A stretch of 64,000 nt of DNA from assembly GCF_001580915.1 (NCBI RefSeq), contig NZ_LHZQ01000221.1:1-64000 (forward strand), given 5' to 3'. Below are positions 1-11,164 of the stretch, piece after piece (the stretch's first letter is position 1; each line of letters begins with the position of its first letter). Under the pieces are notes generated by a model. The model did no database searches and was not told where the DNA came from. It saw only the letters and a list, made by a program, of their open reading frames with translations. Source of the stretch: Acetobacter tropicalis (lineage in GTDB: Bacteria; Pseudomonadota; Alphaproteobacteria; Acetobacterales; Acetobacteraceae). The position numbers were made by a program, and so were the translations under genes.

Positions 1-40
1 GCCTACCAGCCTACCAGCCTACCAGCCTACCAGCCTACCC
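1..40. repeat. 8-bp tandem repeat at the window edge
   Basis: Four perfect copies of GCCTACCA are followed by one imperfect copy (GCCTACCC). The array touches the first base of the window, so its true length is unknown. The unit is not a multiple of three, so it is unlikely to be coding. It lies about 107 bases beyond the stop of the adenine deaminase gene. Confidence 0.9.
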
Positions 41-146
41 GCTTCCGGTCTGGGGAGGGGGCAATCACTTTCTAAAGCCCCTTAAAAAAACAAGTGAGAG
101 GGACGGCGACGGGAGATCATGGCTTTCTCGGGACGTAGGCGAGGAG

Positions 147-1850
147 TCAGGAGAGCACTTCCATTCTGTTCACATCGACCATCCCGAAATCCGTGATTTT
201 CAGGTGGGGAATAACGGGCAGCGGTAGGAAGGCCAGTTGCAGGAAGGGTTCTTCCAGCGTGCAGCCGAGGGTGCGGGCAGCGGCGCGAAGCGTGATAAGC
301 TGGTCACGTACGGTCTCAAATGGTGCATCGCTCATCAGGCCAGCCACGGGCAGGGGCATGTCCGCCAGAACCTTGCCGTGCTGCACAACAACAAAACCTC
401 CGCCCAGCTTTTCCAGATGGTTCACAGCCTCTGCCATGTCAGCCGGGTCCATGCCCACTACGCAGATATTGTGACTGTCATGCCCCACGGAGGAGGCAAT
501 GGCCCCAGTGGTCAAACCAAAGCCCTTCACAAAGCCCCGGCCTATGTTGTCGTTATGGCCGTGGCGCGCCACCACACAGACAGCGGCGATATCCTGCGTG
601 ACATCTGGCAGCACCACGCCCTCCTCGGTAGGCAGATCTGCCTTGAGGAAAGGCGTTATGATCTGGCCCGGTATCAGGCCAATAACGGGGCGTTCTGCCC
701 CATCACCGTGCACAAGCATATCAACAGCAGTCACAGGGGCAGGGAGTTGCACGCTGCCAATACCTGTTGCGGGGAGGATATCCCGTGTTTCAAACAGGGC
801 ATCATTTACCAGTCTGCCCGCGCTGATCACGTCTGAAACGCGACATTCGCGCAGGTCATCCAGCAGGACAATATCCGCGCGGCGGCCGGGGGCGATCAGC
901 CCTCTGTCCCGCAGGCCAAAAGCCTGTGCCGCGCTGAGTGTGGCACAGCGATAGGCGGCCAGAGGCTCCACGCCCAGAGAGATAGCAAGCCGGATAAGGT
1001 AATCCAGATGGCCCTCATGGGCGATTTCAAGCGGGTTACGGTCATCTGTGCAGAAAGCGAAGAACTGTGCCGTCTGTGGCGTGAGCAAAGGCACGAGGGC
1101 CCTGAGATCCTTGCAGACGGAGCCCTCGCGGATCAGCACCATCATGCCTTTGCGGATTTTCTCCAAGGCTTCTTCGGCTGTGGTGGCTTCATGATCGGTG
1201 GTGATGCCAGCCGCCAGATAGCCATTCAGCTTGCGGCCACGCATAAGGGGCGCATGTCCATCAATATGGCAGCCTTCAAAGGCTTCCAGCTTTTCTATGC
1301 ACTCCGGGTCACAGTTCAGAACCCCCGGAATGTTCATGAATTCCGCCAGGCCGATCACCTTCGGGTGTGTGCGGTAAGGGGCGAGGTCTGCGGCCCGAAG
1401 GCATGCGCCGGAGGTTTCCAGCGCCGTAGAAGGCACGCAACTGGAGAGATTGACCCGTAGATCCATGATGGTGCGGGTCGCGGCCTCCGTGAAGTAGTCC
1501 AGCGCTGCTCGTCCCAGAACGTTCGCCATTTCGTGCGGGTCACAAATGGCGGTGGTTACACCATGGGGTAGAACGCAGCGGTCAAATTCAAAAGGCGTGA
1601 TCAGCGAGGATTCAACATGCAGGTGCGTATCAATGAAGCCCGGCACGGCAATGCGGTTCCGGCCTTCAATAATGCGCTTGCCCTCGTATGTGTCCAGCGT
1701 GCCGACAATTCTGTCCCCGCACAGGGCGATATCCGTGGGAATAAGCTCTCCGGTTACCAGATCAAACAGCCGGATATTCTTGATGACCGTATCCGCTATT
1801 TCAGTTCCGCAACCTTGTGCAATGCGGTTGGAAAGTGTGCTGCCTGTCAT
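147..1850 (-). CDS. ade: Adenine deaminase
   Basis: Amidohydrolase that deaminates adenine to hypoxanthine and ammonia in cytoplasmic purine salvage. The metal-binding signature DTHLHVESS lies near residue 75, followed by the Ade-typical [10 protein letters not shown] and later CTDDR. The C-terminal third carries the Ade-family [11 protein letters not shown] and SSVGHDSHN segments. The ATG at 1850 gives 567 residues, close to the usual length. An in-frame TTG at 1904 with GAGGA upstream would add 18 residues and cannot be excluded. The gene stands alone, facing away from the repeat at the window edge and following the groESL terminator on the same strand. Upp and Gpt elsewhere in the window are other nucleobase salvage enzymes. 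Confidence 0.93.
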   Translation of the reverse strand: MTGSTLSNRIAQGCGTEIADTVIKNIRLFDLVTGELIPTDIALCGDRIVGTLDTYEGKRIIEGRNRIAVPGFIDTHLHVESSLITPFEFDRCVLPHGVTTAICDPHEMANVLGRAALDYFTEAATRTIMDLRVNLSSCVPSTALETSGACLRAADLAPYRTHPKVIGLAEFMNIPGVLNCDPECIEKLEAFEGCHIDGHAPLMRGRKLNGYLAAGITTDHEATTAEEALEKIRKGMMVLIREGSVCKDLRALVPLLTPQTAQFFAFCTDDRNPLEIAHEGHLDYLIRLAISLGVEPLAAYRCATLSAAQAFGLRDRGLIAPGRRADIVLLDDLRECRVSDVISAGRLVNDALFETRDILPATGIGSVQLPAPVTAVDMLVHGDGAERPVIGLIPGQIITPFLKADLPTEEGVVLPDVTQDIAAVCVVARHGHNDNIGRGFVKGFGLTTGAIASSVGHDSHNICVVGMDPADMAEAVNHLEKLGGGFVVVQHGKVLADMPLPVAGLMSDAPFETVRDQLITLRAAARTLGCTLEEPFLQLAFLPLPVIPHLKITDFGMVDVNRMEVLS

Positions 1851-1976
1851 GCCTGTTTCATTTCCCCCGTAAAGCAGGAGGCTGGCTGAGGCCTCAGTCT
1901 CCAAAAATCCTCATCAGCCCCGATCCGTTATTGTTCCTGATACGGGTGGGGAAGGCAAATGCTGTTTCTTTAAAAG

Positions 1977-2013
1977 AAAAAGGCGAGGGCAACCAAAGTT
2001 GCCACTCGCCTTT
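1977..2013 (-). terminator. Rho-independent terminator of groESL
   Basis: A long hairpin: outer arm AAAGGCGAG (1979-1987) pairs with CTCGCCTTT (2005-2013), and inner arm GGCAAC (1988-1993) pairs with GTTGCC (1998-2003) around a CAAA loop. On the minus strand the stem is followed by a T-rich run. It sits 65 bases beyond the groEL stop. Confidence 0.85.
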
Positions 2014-2078
2014 CAGGCTTTCCGCCCGTTTCGGAACGCAGCCGAAGCCGCCTTCCAAAACGGTAAGGAAAAAGGACC

Positions 2079-3761
<1,683 letters not shown>

Positions 3762-3773
3762 TCAGGGCGTCAC

Positions 3774-4067
3774 TCAGGCGGAAATAATGCCCAGAATGTC
3801 GCTTTCTTTCATGATCAGCAGCTCTTCACCGTCGATCTTCACTTCTGTGCCGGACCATTTGCCGAACAGGATCTTGTCGCCAGCCTTGACATCAAGCGCT
3901 ACGATCTGCCCCTGCTCATTGCGGGCACCCGGACCAACTGCGACCACTTTGCCTTCCATCGGCTTTTCTTTGGCCGTGTCAGGGATAATAATGCCGCCAA
4001 CTGTCTTCTCTTCGCTTTCGAGACGACGGACGACTACTCGGTCGTGTAAAGGACGAAACTTCGTCAT
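3774..4067 (-). CDS. groES: Co-chaperonin GroES (Hsp10)
   Basis: This 97-residue heptameric lid of the GroEL chamber begins [15 protein letters not shown], the standard GroES N-terminus. The mobile-loop region reads [14 protein letters not shown]. The reading frame stays open 20 codons further upstream, but that extension has no GroES similarity, so the ATG at 4067 is chosen. It is the first gene of the groESL operon. A long 5' leader separates it from the promoter and the CIRCE element at 4163-4189. Confidence 0.98.
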   Translation of the reverse strand: MTKFRPLHDRVVVRRLESEEKTVGGIIIPDTAKEKPMEGKVVAVGPGARNEQGQIVALDVKAGDKILFGKWSGTEVKIDGEELLIMKESDILGIISA

Positions 4068-4162
4068 TATGGATCGCTCCACATTCATTTTTGCTGCGGT
4101 GGCGCCCTTGTCTGGAAGCGACACCACCTGCTTTTACCGCGCGTAACGAACGCCGCGTTGCG

Positions 4163-4189
4163 TTAGCACTCCCACCCCGGGAGTGCCAG
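4163..4189 (-). promoter_or_regulatory. CIRCE operator (HrcA site) of groESL
   Basis: TTAGCACTC (4163-4171), nine bases, then GAGTGCCAG (4181-4189). The left arm is a perfect CIRCE half; the right arm matches the consensus GAGTGCTAA at seven of nine positions. The element covers the expected transcription start of the promoter just upstream, as in other HrcA-repressed groESL operons. The hrcA gene is not in the window. Confidence 0.93.
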
Positions 4190-4194
4190 AACAG

Positions 4195-4223
4195 GAGATA
4201 GGTTTGTCCTCCCCGAGAGTCAA
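4195..4223 (-). promoter_or_regulatory. Sigma-70-like promoter of groESL
   Basis: Reading the minus strand, TTGACT (4223-4218) is followed by a 17-base spacer and TATCTC (4200-4195). The predicted start falls at about 4188, inside the CIRCE element, which supports the assignment. Confidence 0.7.
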
Positions 4224-4279
4224 GAAATGTGGAAAACTTTCTTCCAGTTTTAACACTTCACGCAAAAGGAGTCGCCGCC

Positions 4280-4966
4280 ATGGGGCATGCAATCACACTA
4301 CAGGCTGAGGACGGACACAGCTTTTCAGCCTATGAGGCAGGTAGCCCGGATCTGCCCTATGCGCTTGTTGTGGTGCAGGAAATTTTTGGCGTGAACGATC
4401 ATATCCGCCATGTGTGTGATGATTTTGCGGCTCGCGGTTTTCATGTGATTTCGCCCGCTCTGTTTGACCGCGCCCAGCCGGGGACGGAACTGGGGTATGA
4501 CAAGGCCGGAATTGATCAGGGCCTGGCTCTTCGTGCCCAGATTCCCCTAGAAAAAACCTTATTGGATCTGCGGGCAAGTGCGGCTGCACTGGCGCATAAA
4601 CGTGGCAGCGGTCGCAGCAAACCGGGCATTATCGGCTATTGTTGGGGCGGCACGCTGGCATGGCAGGCCGCAACCCATACGCATGATTTTGCAGCCGCTG
4701 TCTGTTGGTATGGTGGTGGTATTGCCGCCAGCCGCAACGAGACTCCGCATTGCCCGGTGGAAATGCATTTTGGCGGGCAGGATAGCAGTATTCCTCACAT
4801 GGATGTGACCGCCATCAGGGAGGCGCAGCCGGGAATTGAAATTTTCGTGTATGACGAGGCAGGGCATGGCTTTGGCTGCGCGGAACGCTCGTCTTTCAAC
4901 GCGGAGGCCTACCTTCTGGCGCAGCAGCGCAGTGTGGCGTTTCTGGAAGCGCATCTGAAGGGCTGA
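4280..4966 (+). CDS. Dienelactone hydrolase family protein
   Basis: Alpha/beta hydrolase of the dienelactone hydrolase (carboxymethylenebutenolidase) family, 228 residues, cytoplasmic. The nucleophile motif GYCWGG places the catalytic Cys near residue 121, with Asp near 168 (GGQDSS) and His near 196 (AGHGFG), the expected Cys-Asp-His triad. QEIFG near residue 33 carries the Glu that interacts with the Cys in characterised members. An AAAGGAG sequence seven bases ahead of the ATG at 4280 decides the start. No aromatic degradation genes are nearby, so the natural substrate is unknown. It is divergent from groESL. Confidence 0.88.
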   Translation: MGHAITLQAEDGHSFSAYEAGSPDLPYALVVVQEIFGVNDHIRHVCDDFAARGFHVISPALFDRAQPGTELGYDKAGIDQGLALRAQIPLEKTLLDLRASAAALAHKRGSGRSKPGIIGYCWGGTLAWQAATHTHDFAAAVCWYGGGIAASRNETPHCPVEMHFGGQDSSIPHMDVTAIREAQPGIEIFVYDEAGHGFGCAERSSFNAEAYLLAQQRSVAFLEAHLKG

Positions 4967-5094
4967 AACTGCCGGAATCGCGCACAGGCGGGGTATTTTG
5001 ATTGACATTCCCGCCGCTTCATGAGCGGATAGAGGGGTCCTGTAGCCGGCATATGGTTGCCCGGCAGGAGACTATCAGGGAAAGTTACCCGCCT

Positions 5095-5298
5095 ATGCCG
5101 ACCGGTACAGTAAAATGGTTCAATGCCACCAAAGGCTTTGGCTTCATCGCTCCTGATGATGGAGGCAAAGACGTTTTTGTTCACATCACCGCTGTTCAGG
5201 CTGCTGGCCTGCGTGGTCTGAATGAGAATGAGAAGATTTCTTATGAACTCGTGACAGAGCGCGGCAAAGTGGCTGCTACAGAGCTCAAGCCTCTCTAA
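5095..5298 (+). CDS. Cold-shock domain protein (CspA family)
   Basis: A single cold-shock domain of 67 residues that binds single-stranded RNA and DNA. It begins [17 protein letters not shown] and contains DVFVHITAV, the RNP1 and RNP2 motifs of the OB fold. The frame is open further upstream, but homology begins at the ATG at 5095. The 128-base stretch before it contains a TTGACA at 5002 and may hold a promoter and long leader, as is common for csp genes; the matching -10 box is poor. It stands alone between the hydrolase and the convergent dinG gene. Confidence 0.95.
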   Translation: MPTGTVKWFNATKGFGFIAPDDGGKDVFVHITAVQAAGLRGLNENEKISYELVTERGKVAATELKPL

Positions 5299-5708
5299 GG
5301 CTGCCTGCGGGGCGAGGGCGTTTACGCAACCTGCTCCGCACTCTCTGCAGAGACTGTCTGTTGGTTTCGCTAAAGCCGTGCCAACTGACACCTGTGGCAT
5401 GATCTGGCAAGAAAACGCTACGCCGTTATTCTTGGTGGTTCCTGTTTGTCTCTGCGACACATTTTGATTATTCCAAAAATTATTTGAAGAACCTGTCAGT
5501 TTTGTGCGGCAGTTTTTCTGCGTTGGATGACGTTGGTGTTTTTAAGCCAATGCGCTTGCGCTGAGCTTTTCTATTCTGCTTTCAGCACAGGTGGAAACGC
5601 ATGCTGTTTCCGATTACTGAGGGTTTAGACGCAGCCTTTTGACTTCAGCATGCAAAGCCGCCTCGTAAGGCATCTTGTCATGCCCCGAGCGCGATGGGCC
5701 ATCGCCGT
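5299..5708. other. Intergenic stretch, no gene seen
   Basis: Lies between the converging csp and dinG genes and is more AT-rich than its surroundings. I found no open frame with a credible start or similarity. A tight palindrome, GCGATGG-G-CCATCGC (5691-5705), lies just beyond the dinG stop; with one central base it cannot form a normal hairpin. Confidence 0.5.
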
Positions 5709-8700
5709 TCAGTTTTGAGGCGTGCGTGGCAGAAAGCTTTCAATTTCCCGTGCTGTGTCCGCCAGCCCCATCCGTCGTACTTCGGCCCCCGGTGGGAAGG
5801 CTGAGAGCAGGCGCGAAGGCGTTCTGCGATCCAACAGCACAAAAACACCCCGATCTGACTGGCTGCGGATAAGTCGCCCAAACGCCTGACGCAGTCTGAG
5901 CCGGGCAATCCGGTCATCATATCCGGTTGTATCACCACCAGAGAGATGAATGCGTCGTTCACGGTGCAGAATATCAGGCCGGGGCCACGGAACGCGCTCA
6001 AAAACCACCAGTCGCAGGGCATTTCCTGGCACATCCACACCATCACGCATGGCATCCGTGCCAAGCAGGCAGGCATGTTCTTCCGTGCGGAAAATATCCA
6101 CCAGCGTTGCGTTATCCATTGCATCGACATGCTGCGCATAAAGAGGCAGGCCGCTTTCTTCCAACGCAGGCGCAATGCGGGAGTGAACACCCCGCAGGCG
6201 CGATATGGCGGTGAACAGCCCGAGCCCTCCGCCGCCAGAGGCCTGAAACAGGGTGCGATAGGCGGCAGCCAGATCGGCAATACTTCCGTGGTCTATGTCA
6301 TTGACAATAAACGTGCGCGTCTGCCGGGCGTAGTCGAAAGGACTACTCAGGCTGGCCCGAATGGCGGGGGCCGGAAAGTGGTTTGCTCCGGTCCGGGCTT
6401 CAGCCGCTTCCCACGCACGTTCCGATTCTTCCGAGTAAAGGTCTTCCGTCTGTCCCTCTTCTGTAGGGGGTTTGCGCGGGGTGTCAGACTGATCGCGCAG
6501 GGTGGCGGACGTAATCAGCATGCCCTGTGCAGGCATGGCCATAACCGCAGCAAAAGGCACGGTGGGGTCCAGCCAGTGGCGGTGCAGGCCTACATCCTGC
6601 TCGCCCATACGCTGTTTTTCCCGCCGATCCAGCCGGATGAAATGAATGTGGGTCGGGGTGGCATCTGCTGGCGGTGGATGATCCAGCGCGTCCAGCATGG
6701 CAATCCAGGCGTCCAGCCGGGTAATGGCCCGGCGGCGCAAGGCGCGCACCATAGCCTCAATTCGCCCTCGGGTGACGCTGTCCAGACTTTCCGCTTCATC
6801 CTGCAAACGGGCGTGCAGGCGTTCCGCCAGTGTGCGGAGCGGTTCCGCCAGCCGCCCCAGTGCCCGCGCCAGCGCCTGCCCGGCTTGTGCAAGGTCGGGC
6901 AATAAAGGGTGCAGGTCACATTCCAGCGCGCCGTAGGCATGGTCTGCACGCCCGCGTTCCTGACTGCGCGCCAGAACCTGTTGGCGCAGCAGCTTGAGAA
7001 ACATCTCGGTCGGGTTCTCAAGCACGGGCTCAACAGCATTTTGCACCATGGGGAAAAGACCATCTTCTCCCTGTGCAGGCATGTCTTCAGCGGGATGAGG
7101 CGGTGGTTCGTTCTCACCGTCTGTTCCGGCCAGCCGTGTGGACCAGCCGGGGGCGGGCAAGGCGTGGGCCGCCATCAGGGCAGCGTCCAGCGGTGTTTCC
7201 AGCTTGGGCAGGCCGACCACCAGATCATCCAGCCGCCGCTTGAGGCCGCGTGCACGGGAACGGCGGCCTTCCGCGCCCAACAGCCAGCGCCGCAGCTCCG
7301 CGGCTTCCAGCCCCGAGAGTTCGGCGGAAAAGGCACCGTCTGCCGCATCCGCCAGATGATGGCCTTCATCAAAAACATAGCGGGAAGGCGTGCTGTCTTC
7401 TTCACCTTCTTCCGAATCATCCGCCATGGCGTTTTCAGAATAGGCTGCCTGCGCCATCACCAGCGCATGATTGGCAATGACCAGATCTGCCTCCCGCGCC
7501 CGGCGGATAGTATGTTCCACAAAGCAGCGCTGATAATGCGGGCAGGCACCGTGAATACATTCGCCGCGCCTGTCCGCAACGCCGGTAATGTTGCCGTGGC
7601 CAAACAGGTCTCCAAACCAGCCGGGCAGGTCTCCGCCTGTCAGATCACCATCAGCGGTGGCGCGGGCCCAGCGGGCGAGCATCGCCAGCGCAATGGTCAC
7701 GCCTGCGGGGCGGGAGGCCGCACTGTTGACGGCTTCTTCCATATTCAGCAGGCAGAGGTAATTCTCGCGCCCTTTGCGCAGCACCACATGCTGGCGGCGT
7801 GTGGCGTCATCCGGAAACAGGCGGTGCGTTTCCTGCTCAATCTGGCGTTGCAGGTGACGCGTGTAGGTGCTGATCCACACGCTGCCGCCATTGCGTTCCG
7901 CCCACACGCTGGCGGGTGCGATATACCCCAGCGTCTTGCCCGTTCCCGTTCCGGCTTCCGCCAGCACCACGGCGGGATTGCCGCGCATGGTGCGAGGTTC
8001 GAACGCAGCGGTGGAGACACTGGCAAAATCTGCCTGTCCTGCGCGGCTTTCAGCCCCTTCGCCCAGCAGCATGGTCAGGCGGGCGCGGGCTTCGGCTGAC
8101 GTGATGGGATGAGACGCCGGAGGCGGGCGTGGGGCAACATCCTCCCATTTGGGCAGCACGCGCCACACGCGCAGGGCGTCTCCTGGTTGCATGGCGTCTT
8201 CTGGCAACTGTCCGCGTGGTCCAAGTTTTTCATGCAGGCCGAGCGTTTCCGCGACAGTTCCCGCCCAGGGCCAGCCTGCTTGCCCCAGCCGGACGGTCAG
8301 CGCGGCCAGAAACTCTGCTTCCGGGCCACTTTTGAGGCGCGCGAGTTCCGCCAGCATCAGGGAGGTCAGAAGAGGGAGCAGATCTGCTTCCGCCTGCCCA
8401 ATTCGTTCCTCTTCTACCCCAAGGGCGAGGGCCAGCCCACGCGGTGTTGGGGCGACGGAACGGGCCGGATAGACAAAGGCGAACAGTTCCAGCAGGTCCA
8501 GCCACGGGCAGGGTTGGCCCGGTGCATGCAGGCCCAGTTTGCGGGCGAAGGCAGGCGCATGCACCACCAGTGGGCAGGGCATGGTTTGCAGCCGCTCGCG
8601 TATTTCCGCGATGGAAAGGGTGAGAAATTCCCCGTCCTCCGTCAGCACGGAAATGCCGCGATGATGCGCTGTGAGCGCGGGCGCATCATGCGCAGAGGGA

Positions 8701-8714
8701 AAGGATGACTGCAT
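5709..8714 (-). CDS. dinG: DinG/YoaA-type ATP-dependent DNA helicase
   Basis: Superfamily 2 Fe-S helicase of the XPD/DinG group, 1001 residues, expected to unwind DNA 5'-3' in repair. Walker A AEAGTGTGKT is at residues 252-261. Four cysteines for the Fe-S cluster appear in YLCLLN, ECIHGACP and RCFVE. The Walker B box is DEGHH. Motif VI-like LRLRQAFGRLIRS is near the C-terminus. The first 200 residues are not helicase: HAPAFARKLG, then WLDLLELFAFV and LALALGV, resemble a DnaQ-like exonuclease fold whose acidic residues are largely lost. The gene is monocistronic and convergent with csp. The symbol is by family resemblance. Confidence 0.88.
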   Translation of the reverse strand: MQSSFPSAHDAPALTAHHRGISVLTEDGEFLTLSIAEIRERLQTMPCPLVVHAPAFARKLGLHAPGQPCPWLDLLELFAFVYPARSVAPTPRGLALALGVEEERIGQAEADLLPLLTSLMLAELARLKSGPEAEFLAALTVRLGQAGWPWAGTVAETLGLHEKLGPRGQLPEDAMQPGDALRVWRVLPKWEDVAPRPPPASHPITSAEARARLTMLLGEGAESRAGQADFASVSTAAFEPRTMRGNPAVVLAEAGTGTGKTLGYIAPASVWAERNGGSVWISTYTRHLQRQIEQETHRLFPDDATRRQHVVLRKGRENYLCLLNMEEAVNSAASRPAGVTIALAMLARWARATADGDLTGGDLPGWFGDLFGHGNITGVADRRGECIHGACPHYQRCFVEHTIRRAREADLVIANHALVMAQAAYSENAMADDSEEGEEDSTPSRYVFDEGHHLADAADGAFSAELSGLEAAELRRWLLGAEGRRSRARGLKRRLDDLVVGLPKLETPLDAALMAAHALPAPGWSTRLAGTDGENEPPPHPAEDMPAQGEDGLFPMVQNAVEPVLENPTEMFLKLLRQQVLARSQERGRADHAYGALECDLHPLLPDLAQAGQALARALGRLAEPLRTLAERLHARLQDEAESLDSVTRGRIEAMVRALRRRAITRLDAWIAMLDALDHPPPADATPTHIHFIRLDRREKQRMGEQDVGLHRHWLDPTVPFAAVMAMPAQGMLITSATLRDQSDTPRKPPTEEGQTEDLYSEESERAWEAAEARTGANHFPAPAIRASLSSPFDYARQTRTFIVNDIDHGSIADLAAAYRTLFQASGGGGLGLFTAISRLRGVHSRIAPALEESGLPLYAQHVDAMDNATLVDIFRTEEHACLLGTDAMRDGVDVPGNALRLVVFERVPWPRPDILHRERRIHLSGGDTTGYDDRIARLRLRQAFGRLIRSQSDRGVFVLLDRRTPSRLLSAFPPGAEVRRMGLADTAREIESFLPRTPQN

Positions 8715-8899
8715 GGAAGCCTTACTCTACGCAAGTTGGGGCGTGCGAACTAGAGGCTATTCCATATGGTGAAAGCCTGATGCCCACAGTGCGCTGTTTC
8801 TGAAGCGGGCCTGATACCGTATGATCACCCCAGTATTTTGTGCGGGAAGGGATGGATATCGCCTGCCTGCTTTTGCTCTCAGTGGAAAAGGACAGACAC

Positions 8900-9964
8900 G
8901 TGTTTTCCTGTGTTGGTTATGCTGCTTCCAGTGCTACGGCTCCCTTGGAAGCCATTACGTTTGAACGGCGGGACTGCGGCCCGCGTGATGTGCAGATAGA
9001 TATTGCCTATTGTGGTGTCTGCCACTCCGATATCCACACGGTGCGCAGTGAATGGGGGCCGAGCTTTTACCCCTGCGTGCCCGGCCATGAAATTATTGGA
9101 CGTGTGGTCCAGACGGGCGGAGATGTCACCCGCTTTAAAAAAGGTGATCTGGTGGGTGTGGGCTGCATGGTCAATTCCTGCCGCCATTGCCATTCCTGTG
9201 AAGCCGGGTTGGAACAATATTGTGATGCCCTGCCGACCTGGACATACAACAGCCCGGACCCGGCTTTCCCGAAAGAAGGGGCCCATACCTATGGGGGTTA
9301 TTCCCGCAGCATTGTGGTGGATGACCATTTTGTGCTGCGCGTGCCTGAAAATCTTGATCCTGCCGCCGCTGCGCCGCTTCTGTGTGCGGGGATTACCACG
9401 TGGTCTCCACTGGCGCACTGGAAGGTGGGCAAAGGGCACCTTGTTGGTGTTGTCGGGCTGGGCGGTCTGGGTCACATGGCAGTCAAGTTTGCTGTGGCAC
9501 TTGGGGCGGAAGTCACGTTGTTCACGACATCCCCCAACAAGGTGGAAGACGGCAAGCGGCTGGGCGCGCATCGCGTGGTGATTTCCCGTGATGCCGAGGC
9601 CATGCAAGCGGAAGCTAACCGCTTTGACTTCATTCTGGATGCGGTTTCTGCCGAGCACGACGTGAACGAATATCTGGGCCTGTTGCGGCAGGATGGGCAC
9701 ATGGTGCTGGTGGGGCTGCCGGAAAAACCCATGTCTGTGGGGGCGTTCACACTGGTAGGCAAGCGCCGCAGCCTGGCCGGGTCAGCCATTGGCGGCATTC
9801 AGGAAACGCAGGAAATGCTTGATTTCTGCGGCAAGCACAACATCACGGCCGATATTGAAATGATCAAAATGGATCAGATCAATGAGGCTTATGAACGCGT
9901 CCTGCGCTCTGATGTAAAATACCGGTTTGTGCTTGATATGGCGTCCCTGCCAGAAACGGCGTGA
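8900..9964 (+). CDS. Zinc-dependent NAD(P) alcohol dehydrogenase (YahK/CAD type)
   Basis: Medium-chain dehydrogenase of about 354 residues, reducing aldehydes to alcohols or the reverse. CGVCHSDIH carries the catalytic zinc Cys (near 41) and GHEIIG the His-Glu pair (near 63-64). The structural zinc lobe has four Cys in CRHCHSCEAGLEQYC and the residues before it. VGLGGLGHMAVKFA is the Rossmann nucleotide-binding turn. I take the GTG at 8900 as start because AAGGA lies seven bases upstream and family members begin at this point; an upstream in-frame ATG at 8840 would add 20 unrelated residues. It is a single gene. Acetic acid bacteria have several such enzymes, so the substrate cannot be named. 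Confidence 0.9.
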   Translation: MFSCVGYAASSATAPLEAITFERRDCGPRDVQIDIAYCGVCHSDIHTVRSEWGPSFYPCVPGHEIIGRVVQTGGDVTRFKKGDLVGVGCMVNSCRHCHSCEAGLEQYCDALPTWTYNSPDPAFPKEGAHTYGGYSRSIVVDDHFVLRVPENLDPAAAAPLLCAGITTWSPLAHWKVGKGHLVGVVGLGGLGHMAVKFAVALGAEVTLFTTSPNKVEDGKRLGAHRVVISRDAEAMQAEANRFDFILDAVSAEHDVNEYLGLLRQDGHMVLVGLPEKPMSVGAFTLVGKRRSLAGSAIGGIQETQEMLDFCGKHNITADIEMIKMDQINEAYERVLRSDVKYRFVLDMASLPETA

Positions 9965-10154
9965 GAGAAAGCCTCAGAAGTTCTGGTGCAGTCTCATGGA
10001 GAGCAAAGTAATGGGAGGCCGAAGGACGGTGTTGAGTGGCACGCGGGGAAGGCGGGCGCAAACACGGCCTTAAGTCACACATCGTCCTCTAGGCACTCTA
10101 CCCGGAGAGGCCGAATAAGCTGGTCAGGCTGATCTGTTAAACCGTACTGCGTTT

Positions 10155-10206
10155 CCTGATGGGCTGTTTGAAAAGTCCATCAGGGCAGTCTGCCGTCTCT
10201 TTTTTT
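10155..10206 (+). terminator. Possible terminator of the alcohol dehydrogenase gene
   Basis: Perfect 8-base arms CCTGATGG (10155-10162) and CCATCAGG (10177-10184), with a T-run ending near 10206. The T-run begins about 14 bases after the stem, so this is not a textbook terminator. Confidence 0.35.
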
Positions 10207-10224
10207 AACGCGAGGTGGAAGCAC

Positions 10225-10269
10225 CTAAAAAAGAAGGCCGCCCACAGTGAATGTGAAGGCGGCCTTCTT
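10225..10269 (-). terminator. Rho-independent terminator of efp-suhB
   Basis: Perfect 12-base arms AAGAAGGCCGCC (10231-10242) and GGCGGCCTTCTT (10258-10269). On the minus strand the stem runs into TTTTTT. It begins 27 bases beyond the suhB stop. Confidence 0.88.
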
Positions 10270-10295
10270 TAAAGCTGGAAATGGGAAAGGGGGCT

Positions 10296-11129
10296 TCAGG
10301 CGTCCTGAAGGCTTTCCGCAACCACTTCAAGCAGCTTGCCGTGCATGTTGGCGTTGCCAGCCACAATCATCACATCGTCCGGCATGTCATCCAGATCCTG
10401 CCCGGCGGGGTCAGTGACCTGACCGCCAGCTTCACGCACGATCAGGATGCCGGCTGCGCAATCCCACGGTTTGATACCAAATTCCCAGTAACCTTCGTAC
10501 CGGCCAGCGGCAACCCATGTGAGGTCCAGAGCCGCGGCACCAAAGCGGCGGACTCCGGCCACACGCGGCATCAGGTGGCCCATCACGCGGGCGAAGGGCA
10601 GGCGCTGCCGTGCAGGCACCTTGGCAAAGGGGATGCCTGTTGCAAACACGGATTCATGCATGTCCCGGCGTGCGGAAACACGAATGCGCCGTTCGTTCAG
10701 GTAAGCCCCGCTGCCTTTTTCCGCCCAGAACATTTCACCTGCGGCCGGGTTGTACACCAGCCCGGCTGCAAGTTCGATCTTTCCATCAGGCAGGCGGCGT
10801 TGCAGACCAATGGAAATGGCCCAGTGCGGAATGCCGTGCAGGAAGTTTGTGGTGCCGTCCAGCGGGTCCACAATCCAGCGCCACGTCCAGTTATCACCGC
10901 CTGAAGCGCCGGATTCTTCCATCCGGAAGGCGTAGCCCGGGCGGGCCCGTTCCAGTTCTTCGCGTATGGTCTGCTCTGCCCGAAGATCTGCCTGAGAGAC
11001 AAAGTCACCGGGGCCTTTGATGCTTACCTGAAGCTGCTCGACTTCATTGAAATCGCGCAGGAGACGCTTGGCTGCTTTTTGGGCAGCTGTCTGCATCACC
11101 ATCATGACGGGGGAAAGACGCATGGCCAC
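10296..11129 (-). CDS. suhB: Inositol monophosphatase family protein (SuhB-like)
   Basis: Mg-dependent, Li-sensitive phosphatase fold of about 277 residues. The metal-binding motif WIVDPLDGTTNFLHG is near residue 90 and the second motif WDCAAGILIVREAGG near 215. Its place behind efp fits SuhB, which in enterobacteria also associates with the transcription antitermination complex, but this role is not visible in the sequence. AGGA lies about nine bases before a GTG at 11129; an ATG at 11123 is an alternative start. It is 35 bases downstream of efp on the same strand, so the two form an operon ended by the hairpin at 10231-10269. Confidence 0.92.
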   Translation of the reverse strand: MAMRLSPVMMVMQTAAQKAAKRLLRDFNEVEQLQVSIKGPGDFVSQADLRAEQTIREELERARPGYAFRMEESGASGGDNWTWRWIVDPLDGTTNFLHGIPHWAISIGLQRRLPDGKIELAAGLVYNPAAGEMFWAEKGSGAYLNERRIRVSARRDMHESVFATGIPFAKVPARQRLPFARVMGHLMPRVAGVRRFGAAALDLTWVAAGRYEGYWEFGIKPWDCAAGILIVREAGGQVTDPAGQDLDDMPDDVMIVAGNANMHGKLLEVVAESLQDA

Positions 11130-11164
11130 TGTGTTTTGTCCTGCTCTGGAGTGGTGCTGAAAGA

